Of a DNA stretch of 64,000 bases, positions 57,899-64,000 are shown one piece after another (the stretch's first letter is position 1; each line of letters opens with the position of its first letter). Under the pieces are notes generated by a model. It was not told the DNA's origin. It made no database searches and worked only from the letters and a program-made list of their open reading frames with translations. Position numbers and translations under genes: made by a program. The DNA is taken from contig ONIN01000002.1 of the NCBI GenBank assembly GCA_900317905.1, positions 124,001 through 188,000 of the forward strand. Direction: 5' to 3'. The stretch is from an uncultured Eubacteriales bacterium (GTDB lineage Bacteria > Bacillota > Clostridia > Oscillospirales > Oscillospiraceae).

Positions 57899-58138
57899 CT
57901 GGATTCTCCTTTTCTTGACTTCCGCTCCGTATCCCCCAATACGGAATCACTTATAGACTGTATGAAACCCACATTCAGACGAATGTGGGTTTCATGTCCC
58001 CCCAAACCAATCCGCTTGAAGCGGATGCAATATGGAATGGTCCATATTCATTTTAATAATATTGCAAAAGTGAAAACCGGTAAAATACAATTTTGCAGGA
58101 TTTGTAGGGCAAGGAGGGCTTTTTTCGGAGAATCCAAT
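57899..58138. other. Gene-free gap with four inverted repeats
   Basis: No ORF is credible. It contains TCCGTAT/ATACGGA (57926-57944 region), a perfect 15-bp stem 57962-57976 with 57981-57995 (ATGAAACCCACATTC, loop AGAC), ATCCGCTT/AAGCGGAT (about 58007-58026) and AATATGGA/TCCATATT (58029-58048, loop ATGG). The last resembles a TetR-type operator. An uncharacterized small RNA or the remains of a regulatory region are possible. Confidence 0.6.
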
Positions 58139-58169
58139 TAAAAAACGCGCTGCAGAAACCTGCAGCGCG
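58139..58169 (-). terminator. vanW-like gene terminator
   Basis: CGCGCTGCAG/CTGCAGCGCG with a four-base loop and a T run on the minus strand; the same stem as the asnS terminator. Confidence 0.9.
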
Positions 58170-58175
58170 GAATGT

Positions 58176-59657
58176 TTAATCGTGGGTATGGTAGAGGCTG
58201 GTGGCCTCCTGGTTTTTGGAGATCAGGTTGCCGTCCCGGTCGTAGACGCCGCGGTAGGTGACCACGGACATGCCGTTCTGGGCATAGCTCATGCTGACGG
58301 TGGAGCCGTCTACATTGGTGCCCCAGATCTCCACGGTGACGGCGCCGTTTTCCACTCTGGCGCGGATCACGATGGGGAAGGTGCGGTTGTTGGTGAACAC
58401 GAACTCCGGGCCGCCCCAGCTGACGGTGGCGTCCATGCCGGGCTCGATATAGCCAACGGAGAAATAGTGGTTGGTGCGCTGGTCGATCTGGAGGTTCGCG
58501 GTCAGGGCGCAGTAGTAGAGGGTGGAGCTCACCTGGCAGATGCCGCCGCCCACCTCCTGGACCACCCGGCCGTCGGCGTAGGCGCCCGCCTCCCGGAAGC
58601 CGGCCTCGATGGTGCGCTGGCCAACCACGTCGTTATAGCTGAAGCTCTGGCCGGGCATCAGCACCACGTTGTCGATCCGTGAAGCCGCCAGCGAAACGTT
58701 CCCCACGCGGTTGGCGCTGCTGCCGCCGAGGGAGGTACTCTTCTGGCTCAGCAGGTCGGCGTAGAGCACGGTCTCGTCCGCGTTCAAAAGGGCCGGCTCC
58801 GTGATGGTGGCGGGGATGCGGATCAGATCGCCGATCTTCGCCGCGTCCCAGAGCCGCTCCGCCTCGTCCACGTCGAAGGCCACCCCGGGCTTGCCATTGA
58901 TGACGGTCTGCGAGGCGGTGTCATAGTAGGCGTTCTGGGGCTCGTCGCAGAGATAGTAGTGCAGCTCCGCCATGTCCCGTTTCTCCGCCTCGGCGTCCTC
59001 GGCCAGTGCGGGGGTGAGATCCAGCTGGGATACGTGCTCCTTCAGTGCGAACATCAGGTTGTCGTAAACGGCGTCCGCCTTCAGAGTCAGCAGCTCGCCG
59101 CCCTTGTAGAGACAGACGGCCTGGGCGCCGGGGGTGTCATCCACCGTGGTGCCGAGGAGAGATTTGTTCACCTGCTCCACGGCGGTGTCCGCAGCCTGTC
59201 GGATGGCGTCGGCGTCCGGTGCGTCAGCGATGTGGCTGCCGATGTCCAGCCCTGTGACGGCCGAGGCCACATAGGCGATGAAGTTGGAGAAGGGGTGATC
59301 CGGCGTCCGGCCGTACTGCCAGGCCTTCTTCGCGGCCTCATCGGCAGAGATGACCCAGCCGGCGGTGCCGGAGGTAACGGAGATCTGCTTTTCGGCCGGC
59401 AGCTGCGCGGTGAGGACCGTGTGATCCGGGCCGTCCCAGCCGGCCTCTCTCAGTGCGGCTGCGGCTTCCGTCACGTTCATGCCGCCGAGGTTGATCCCTT
59501 CGGCGGTGACTCTGGGGAAGATCGTCTGCCGCTGCCCCACCAGAGCGATGGCCAGCAGCAGCGCCAGAACCAGCACCAGCGCGATCCCGCAGATCCAGGC
59601 GATCCTGCGGCGGGCGCTGCCCTTCGGCTGTTCGATGGTTTTATTCTCGTTGTCCAA
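58176..59657 (-). CDS. VanW-family membrane-anchored cell-wall protein
   Basis: A 493-residue protein with a charged N-terminus, one membrane segment (about residues 18-40), repeated YoaR-type peptidoglycan-binding-like domains (about 50-330) and a VanW domain with GQSFSYNDVVGQRTIEAGFREA and GGGICQVSSTLYYCAL. VanW proteins occur in some vancomycin-resistance clusters but are common in susceptible Clostridia. Their function is unknown. No van genes are nearby. The start is taken as TTG 59657, because the promoter at 59695-59723 lies downstream of a more distal ATG at 59771. Confidence 0.8.
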   Translation of the reverse strand: MDNENKTIEQPKGSARRRIAWICGIALVLVLALLLAIALVGQRQTIFPRVTAEGINLGGMNVTEAAAALREAGWDGPDHTVLTAQLPAEKQISVTSGTAGWVISADEAAKKAWQYGRTPDHPFSNFIAYVASAVTGLDIGSHIADAPDADAIRQAADTAVEQVNKSLLGTTVDDTPGAQAVCLYKGGELLTLKADAVYDNLMFALKEHVSQLDLTPALAEDAEAEKRDMAELHYYLCDEPQNAYYDTASQTVINGKPGVAFDVDEAERLWDAAKIGDLIRIPATITEPALLNADETVLYADLLSQKSTSLGGSSANRVGNVSLAASRIDNVVLMPGQSFSYNDVVGQRTIEAGFREAGAYADGRVVQEVGGGICQVSSTLYYCALTANLQIDQRTNHYFSVGYIEPGMDATVSWGGPEFVFTNNRTFPIVIRARVENGAVTVEIWGTNVDGSTVSMSYAQNGMSVVTYRGVYDRDGNLISKNQEATSLYHTHD

Positions 59658-59694
59658 TGGGAGTTCCCATTCCCTTCCAATCAAATTCCTACTT

Positions 59695-59723
59695 ATTCTA
59701 CTCGTTTTGTGCCGGAAAATCAA
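59695..59723 (-). promoter_or_regulatory. vanW-like gene promoter
   Basis: TTGATT (59723-59718), 17 bases, TAGAAT (59700-59695). It sets the translation start downstream of 59695. Confidence 0.7.
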
Positions 59724-59794
59724 CCGCGTTTCCCTTGCATTTTCTACAGAAATATGCGAAAATATTTTCATCTATTTTTCAGAGGCGACAATCC

Positions 59795-60718
59795 ATGTAC
59801 GAAAATCAGAACCAGAGCAACCACCGGGGCCACATTGCCGCCATCATCATGGCGCTGATCATCGGCATCCTGGGCACCCTGTGGAATCTGAATAACCAGA
59901 AGCTCCGGGACAGCGAGACCGTCACCCCCTCGCCGTCCATCGGCAGCGGGCTCACGGTGCACTTCATCGACGTGGGGCAGGGGGACAGCATCCTGCTCAC
60001 CTGCGGCAAGCAGACCATGCTGGTGGACGCCGGCAGCGAGACCGCGGGCGACGATGTGGTGGATTATCTCCGCGCCCAGGGCGTTGCCAAAATCGACTAT
60101 CTGGTTTCCACCCACCCCCACCGGGATCACTGCGGCGGGCTGGCCGAGGTGGTGCAGAACTACCCCGTCAAAGCCGCGCTCAGCCCCGTGATCGAAAGTG
60201 AGAACGAATACTTCAGCAGCTTCACCGCCGCCGCCGCAAAATCGAAGCTGGACATCACCGTCCCTGCGGCGGACGACACCTTCACCATCGGCGATGCCAC
60301 GGTCACGGTACTGGGGCCGAGAGGGGATTATGAGAGCCTCGACAACGTGAACAACATGAGCCTCGTCCTCCGGGTGGACTACGGCGCCACGGCATTTCTG
60401 CTCACCGGCGATATGGAATACGAGGAGGAGAAGTCCCTTCTGGACGCGGGCTGTGATCTGGACTGCACCGTGCTCAAGGCCGGTCACCACGGCAGCGAGG
60501 ATTCCACCGGCTTCCAGCTGCTCTATGCCGCCAGTCCCGAGACCTGCGTCATCAGCTGCGGCGTGAACAACGACTACGGTCACCCCCACGAGAAGCTGCT
60601 CAGCCGTCTGGAGGATGCGGGGGTGCAGGCCTATCGCACAGACGAAAGCGGAACGGTGGTATGCATATCCGACGGCAGCACTGTCACCACCGTCTGCGAG
60701 CGGCCGACAGAGGGTTGA
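59795..60718 (+). CDS. ComEC-C-like metallo-beta-lactamase-fold protein
   Basis: A 307-residue protein with an N-terminal membrane anchor (residues about 12-30), then VHFIDVGQGDSILLTCGKQTMLVDAG and the metal motif STHPHRDHCGG. Later blocks FLLTGDMEYEEE and VLKAGHHGSEDST match the hydrolase domain of ComEC/Rec2. Without the ComEC channel it is probably an extracellular nuclease or hydrolase; the substrate is unknown. RBS GAGGCG. It is divergent from the vanW-like gene. Confidence 0.85.
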   Translation: MYENQNQSNHRGHIAAIIMALIIGILGTLWNLNNQKLRDSETVTPSPSIGSGLTVHFIDVGQGDSILLTCGKQTMLVDAGSETAGDDVVDYLRAQGVAKIDYLVSTHPHRDHCGGLAEVVQNYPVKAALSPVIESENEYFSSFTAAAAKSKLDITVPAADDTFTIGDATVTVLGPRGDYESLDNVNNMSLVLRVDYGATAFLLTGDMEYEEEKSLLDAGCDLDCTVLKAGHHGSEDSTGFQLLYAASPETCVISCGVNNDYGHPHEKLLSRLEDAGVQAYRTDESGTVVCISDGSTVTTVCERPTEG

Positions 60719-60766
60719 ACGACAATAGATTTCACAAATATTTAATATTTTTGTAATAATTCCGCC

Positions 60767-60812
60767 TTGCACATCCGTCCCGGTCTGTGATATACTATGC
60801 GCAGACCGGGAC
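60767..60812 (+). promoter_or_regulatory. BMP-gene promoter with inverted repeat around -10
   Basis: TTGCAC (60767-60772), 18 bases, TATACT (60791-60796). GTCCCGGTCTG (60777-60787) and CAGACCGGGAC (60802-60812) form a perfect 11-bp inverted repeat with a 14-base spacer holding the -10 box. Confidence 0.8.
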
Positions 60813-60861
60813 TTAGAATATTTTCCGGCTCAACCAAAATTTTTATATGGAGGAAACACGC

Positions 60862-62082
60862 ATGAAAAAGTACATCGCACTGCTTCTCGCGCTGGTGATG
60901 GTCTTCGCGCTGGCCGCCTGCGGCAACAGCAGCACTCCGGCCCCCGCCGGCTCCGCCGACGCAGAACCCGCCGATGCTGCTGCCACTGGTGATTACCATG
61001 TTGCTATGATCACCGACTACGGCGACATCACAGACCAGAGCTTCAACCAGACCACCTATGAGGCCTGCAAGGCTTTCTGCGAGACCAACGAGGTTGACTT
61101 CAAGTACTACAAGCCCACCGATGACAGCACCGCTGCCCGTGTGGAGATGGTCGACCAGGCCGTCGCCGAGGGCTACAACGTCATCGTGATGCCCGGCTAT
61201 GCGTTCGCCGGCACCATCGTTGAGGCTGCTCCCAACTATCCCGACGTGAAGTTCGTCGCCCTGGACGTGGCTCTGGGCGATCTGCTCGAGGCTGGCGTGA
61301 CTGCTGCCGGCGGCGAGTATGACTACGATCCCACCAACTGGAACCTGGACGAGTATGTGGACATGAGCAATGTCTACTGCGCGGTCTACCAGGAAGAGCT
61401 GTGCGGCTACATGGCCGGCTATGCTGCTGCCAAGATGGGCTACACCAAGCTGGGCTTCCTGGGCGGCATGGCGGTTCCCGCTGTTATCCGCTACGGCTAC
61501 GGCTTCGTGCAGGGCGTTAACGCTGCTGCCGAGGAGCTGGGCACCGATGTGGAAGTGAAGTACGTTTACGGCGGCCAGTTCTTTGGCGACGGCGACATCA
61601 CCGCTGCCATGGATACCTGGTACAAGGCCGGCACTGAGGTCGTCTTCGCCTGCGGCGGCGGCATCTATCAGTCCGCTGCTGAGGCTGCTGCCAAGGTTGA
61701 CGGCAAGGTCATCGGCGTTGACGTCGACCAGGCCGGCACCATCGACGGCGATTACGGCGAGGGCATGACCGTTACCTCCGCTATGAAGGGTCTGGCTGCC
61801 ACCGTCAACACCCTGCTGAGCGAGATCCTCGCCGGCAACTGGGACAACTACGCCGGCCAGATCGAGACTCTGGGTCTCGTCTCCGGTGAGGACGCCAACC
61901 TGAACTACGTTGGTCTGCCCGCCAGCACCCAGTGGAGCGATGGCTTCTCCGAGGCTGACTACGCTGCGCTCGTCGCCGCTATGTTCTCCGGTGAGGTTTC
62001 CGTCTCCAACGACATCACCAAGACTGCTGCTGACTTCGCCGGCGACCACGTCACCCTCGATGATCAGGGCCAGATCAAGTAA
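60862..62082 (+). CDS. BMP/Med-family lipoprotein, probable nucleoside-binding protein
   Basis: A 406-residue lipoprotein with lipobox LAAC (Cys20). The mature part matches the basic membrane protein family: MITDYGDITDQSFNQTTYEA, VIVMPGYAFAGTIVEAA, LGFLGGMAVPAVIRYGYGFVQG and VFACGGGIYQSAAEAA. Characterized members bind purine nucleosides and feed an ABC transporter. No permease is adjacent. Codon use is strongly biased to GCT/GCC, GGC and AAG, which suggests high expression. The start is ATG 60862, eight bases after GGAGG. Confidence 0.88.
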   Translation: MKKYIALLLALVMVFALAACGNSSTPAPAGSADAEPADAAATGDYHVAMITDYGDITDQSFNQTTYEACKAFCETNEVDFKYYKPTDDSTAARVEMVDQAVAEGYNVIVMPGYAFAGTIVEAAPNYPDVKFVALDVALGDLLEAGVTAAGGEYDYDPTNWNLDEYVDMSNVYCAVYQEELCGYMAGYAAAKMGYTKLGFLGGMAVPAVIRYGYGFVQGVNAAAEELGTDVEVKYVYGGQFFGDGDITAAMDTWYKAGTEVVFACGGGIYQSAAEAAAKVDGKVIGVDVDQAGTIDGDYGEGMTVTSAMKGLAATVNTLLSEILAGNWDNYAGQIETLGLVSGEDANLNYVGLPASTQWSDGFSEADYAALVAAMFSGEVSVSNDITKTAADFAGDHVTLDDQGQIK

Positions 62083-62104
62083 TTAATTAAACCCCAACAA
62101 AAAA

Positions 62105-62134
62105 AGACACGCTGCACTGCAGCGTGTCTTTTTT
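62105..62134. terminator. BMP-gene terminator
   Basis: AGACACGCTGC/GCAGCGTGTCT with a three-base loop, A run before and T6 after; shared with the convergent permease gene. Confidence 0.93.
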
Positions 62135-62147
62135 ATTGCATCAGAGA

Positions 62148-62801
62148 TCAGAGATCAATTTTCTCGAATCTTTGTTCCGCTTTCCGGCAGGCCAGGAGCG
62201 TGACGACTGCGTAGATCAGCATAGCGGCCAGCAGGATGCCGAACTGCAAGCCCAGGCGCGCTCCCGCGGGATCGTGGAGAAAGGTCAGCTTTGGCAGATG
62301 AGGCAGAACCTCCGCAACGGTGACCAGCAGAGCGGCGACGATGCTGTAGAGCAGGAACGGGATGCCGATTTTGTAGCCGGTCTTGAAAAATCCGCCCACG
62401 AATAGCACATTGAAGGACGTAAAAATCAGCAGCACAAAGGCGAGATAAACGGGATTTGCGTTCATCAGCGCGTTGCCTGTATAGGGGACCGCCCCGGACA
62501 GCGCGGTCATCCGCACCGCCGTCAGAATGGCACAGAGCAGGAAGCCGATCATCTGGATCAGACAGGTGAAGCGGAACTTCGCCCTTACAATGTCGCGCTT
62601 CTGCAACGGCAGCAGCACGGAATACAAAATGTCGTTGGCCTCTCTGGCGTTCTGGAAGGAGTGGAACACTCCGAAGCAGATGAAAAACGCGCTCATCAGA
62701 ATCGGGTACCCCGGCAGCAGCGTCATCAGCGCCGCCAGCAGAAACCAGTAGGCCAGGGGCGAGGCCGCCAGCCGGAACTCTTTACTCAGCAAGTTTTTCA
62801 T
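62148..62801 (-). CDS. ABC-2 type permease
   Basis: A 217-residue membrane protein with about six hydrophobic segments, starting MKNLLSKEFRLAASPLAYWFLLAAL, and with FQNAREANDILYSVLLPLQKRDIVRAKF in the first loop, a pattern of small ABC-2 permeases (ABC2_membrane_5-like) in Firmicutes. It probably forms an exporter with the ATPase whose gene overlaps its start by 20 bases. Substrate unknown. RBS AAGGAG. Confidence 0.82.
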   Translation of the reverse strand: MKNLLSKEFRLAASPLAYWFLLAALMTLLPGYPILMSAFFICFGVFHSFQNAREANDILYSVLLPLQKRDIVRAKFRFTCLIQMIGFLLCAILTAVRMTALSGAVPYTGNALMNANPVYLAFVLLIFTSFNVLFVGGFFKTGYKIGIPFLLYSIVAALLVTVAEVLPHLPKLTFLHDPAGARLGLQFGILLAAMLIYAVVTLLACRKAEQRFEKIDL

Positions 62802-63510
62802 GCAGCGACTCCTTTTCGTATTGCACCATAATGTCCTCCAGCGACTGGCCGCCGTGCGCCGACAAAAAGGCATCCAGGGGCTGGGAGGCGATCTGTTTGC
62901 CCCGGGCGAGATAGGTGATGTCGTCCGCGCACTTTTCCAGATCCGTGGTGATGTGGGTAGAAAACAGGATGCTCACGCCCTGCTCCTTCAGAAAGAGGAA
63001 GGCGTCCAGAAGCTCCGCTCTGGAGACGGGGTCGAGCCCGCTGGTGGGCTCGTCCAGGATCAGCAGCTCCGCCCGGTGGGACATGGCCAGTGTCAGACTG
63101 AACTTCACTCGCATGCCCTCAGACAGCTGCATGGGTGTCTTTTCTTCATCCAGCGAGAAAGTGTCGGCGTATTTCCGGTAGGCCGCGTCGTCCCAGTTTT
63201 CATAGAACGTGCGGGTCACGGCCACGATGTCCCGCAGTTTTTTCCGCTTGTAATAATCCACCGCGCCGCCGGCGTAGCCGATCCGCTGTTTGATCTCCCG
63301 CTCCTCGGCGGGCATGGGCAGGTCGAAGATCCGGATCTCACCGGCGTCCGGGTGCACCAGATTGAAAATGGACTTCAGCGTGGTGGTCTTGCCGGCGCCG
63401 TTGCGGCCGATGAGCCCCATGATGCGGCCCCGCTCCAGGGTGAAGCTGACGTCCTCCAGCAGAAAGGCCGGGTACTGCTTCCGCAGCCCGGATACCTCCA
63501 GGATGGCCAT
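62782..63510 (-). CDS. ABC transporter ATP-binding protein
   Basis: A 242-residue ATPase. Walker A is GLIGRNGAGKTTTLKS, the signature is LSEGMRVKFSL (a variant of LSGGQ), and Walker B is LLILDEPTSGLDP, with His in STHITTD. GAVDYYKRKKLRDIV follows the BcrA/EcsA-like subfamily. ATG 63510 lies after GGAGGA; ATG 63516 is an alternative. It sits between abrB-like and permease genes in one operon. Confidence 0.95.
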   Translation of the reverse strand: MAILEVSGLRKQYPAFLLEDVSFTLERGRIMGLIGRNGAGKTTTLKSIFNLVHPDAGEIRIFDLPMPAEEREIKQRIGYAGGAVDYYKRKKLRDIVAVTRTFYENWDDAAYRKYADTFSLDEEKTPMQLSEGMRVKFSLTLAMSHRAELLILDEPTSGLDPVSRAELLDAFLFLKEQGVSILFSTHITTDLEKCADDITYLARGKQIASQPLDAFLSAHGGQSLEDIMVQYEKESLHEKLAE

Positions 63511-63512
63511 GG

Positions 63513-63731
63513 TCATTCCTCCTCCACTTCCCCCTTGGGGAAGATGTGGCCCATCAAATCCGAGAACATGGACTTCGGCGGGATGGCGATGCCCCGCTCC
63601 TCGTCGCCCAACAGCAGCAGCGTGTCGCCGGGCTGGATGTGGAAAATCTCCCGGGCCTCCTTCGGGATCACGATCTGCCCTTTGGTGCCCACCGTGACGC
63701 TCCAGGCGCACTTTCCCTTCGGTTTTTTCAT
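63513..63731 (-). CDS. AbrB-family transcriptional regulator
   Basis: A 72-residue protein with a swapped-hairpin AbrB domain: SVTVGTKGQIVIPKEAREIFHIQPGDTLLLLGDEERGIAI. The C-terminal tail mentions FSDLMGHIF. It likely controls its own operon with the ABC transporter. The start is taken as ATG 63731, nine bases after TGGAG; two further ATGs lie close upstream. Confidence 0.9.
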   Translation of the reverse strand: MKKPKGKCAWSVTVGTKGQIVIPKEAREIFHIQPGDTLLLLGDEERGIAIPPKSMFSDLMGHIFPKGEVEEE

Positions 63732-63758
63732 CTGCATCATCTCCAAAAAAGTATGATT

Positions 63759-63797
63759 TGTTATACATAACATACCACAGAAGAAAGCGGTTGTCAA
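63759..63797 (-). promoter_or_regulatory. abrB-ABC operon promoter and operator
   Basis: TTGACA (63797-63792), 17 bases, TATGTT (63774-63769). The palindrome TGTTATACATAACA (63759-63772) overlaps the -10 box, fitting autoregulation. Confidence 0.75.
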
Positions 63798-63800
63798 TAG

Positions 63801-63829
63801 AAAAAGCCGCCTCGAAACGAGACGGCTTT
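63801..63829 (-). terminator. Terminator of the ferredoxin-type gene
   Basis: AAAGCCG-x-CTCG/CGAG-x-CGGCTTT around AAA, with a T run on the minus strand. Confidence 0.85.
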
Positions 63830-63846
63830 GTATGTTGATGGGAAAT

Positions 63847-64000
63847 TCAGCGGATTTCCAGCTTGGAGGAGGTGAGCTCCTGGACGCTGACGTTCTTGTT
63901 GTAATAGTGCTCGCGCTTGTCGGTGACTTTGCCGAGGGAGATGGCCTCGGTGGGGCAGTACTGCAGGCAGCCGAGGCAGTTGATGCAGTTGGTGCCGATG
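63847..64000 (-). CDS. Ferredoxin-domain protein, C-terminal part (EFR1-like)
   Basis: The last 50 codons of a gene that enters from the right. The frame holds NCINCLGCLQYCPTEAI, a four-Cys [4Fe-4S] motif, and then KVTDKREHYYNKNVSVQEL and a stop at 63849-63847. The tail after the cluster, with a HYYNKNV-type element, resembles EFR1-type proteins that join a flavodoxin and a ferredoxin domain. The upstream part is outside the window, so this is tentative beyond the iron-sulfur cluster. Confidence 0.8.
   Translation of the reverse strand, partial: IGTNCINCLGCLQYCPTEAISLGKVTDKREHYYNKNVSVQELTSSKLEIR

Noticed and set aside
58176-59657. Vancomycin-resistance gene
   Set aside because: VanW-domain proteins alone do not confer resistance, and no vanHAX or vanRS genes are nearby.

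Overview
The window looks like a chromosomal segment of a spore-forming Clostridia species, most like Oscillospiraceae (inference). The reasons are the spore germination protease gpr, the order dnaA-dnaN-yaaA-recF-remB-gyrB-gyrA, ECF-type vitamin transporters, a VanW-family gene, and mobile genes of the Cys_rich_VLP and Mob types found in gut Clostridia. The window contains the replication origin and also soj/spo0J with two perfect parS sites.

Region 1 (1-9858) is the right-hand part of an integrative and mobilizable element inserted at the 3' end of an initiator tRNA-fMet gene (9856-9931). From right to left it carries a control region with an XRE repressor and three operator palindromes, a tyrosine integrase with an HTH-like insert, an excisionase-like protein, a ParB-like protein, a primase/SF3 helicase, a relaxase with its RHH partner and a probable oriT, a ParM/ParR-like segregation pair and a Cys_rich_VLP protein. 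At the left edge, on the opposite strand, is a truncated gene whose protein matches the cellular, QDE-1-like RNA-dependent RNA polymerase family. This is the most unusual gene here.

Region 2 (9963-22130) is core chromosome: mscL, serS, spo0J and soj (one minus-strand operon), parS sites, gpr, rpsT, a lipid kinase, asnS, a PrsA-like foldase lipoprotein and mfd. Region 3 (22130-31566) is the origin: dnaA, an oriC with clustered DnaA boxes and a DnaA-trio unwinding element, then dnaN, yaaA, recF, remB, gyrB, gyrA and rnhA. Region 4 (31567-41870) holds a DUF4097-like membrane protein, cardiolipin synthase, a REP-like palindrome, mutL, miaB, mutS, a CPBP protease and a TPP riboswitch controlling thiT.

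Region 5 (41880-54890) is a minus-strand purine operon read purE-C-F-M-N-purO-AICAR transformylase-D-L-guaB. The last two IMP steps use a stand-alone AICAR transformylase and an archaeal-type IMP cyclohydrolase. purD is frameshifted. Region 6 (54997-64000) holds an ECF S component next to coaX (probable pantothenate uptake and activation), hpf, a chimeric SGNH/TetR-like ORF, a palindrome-rich gap, a VanW-family protein, a secreted or anchored metallo-beta-lactamase-fold protein, a BMP-family nucleoside-type lipoprotein, an AbrB-ABC transporter operon and the tail of a ferredoxin-type protein.

Several promoters (tRNA-fMet, the purine operon, the DUF4097 gene, the BMP gene) have perfect inverted repeats bracketing the -35 or -10 box. 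These are candidate operators and are listed separately.
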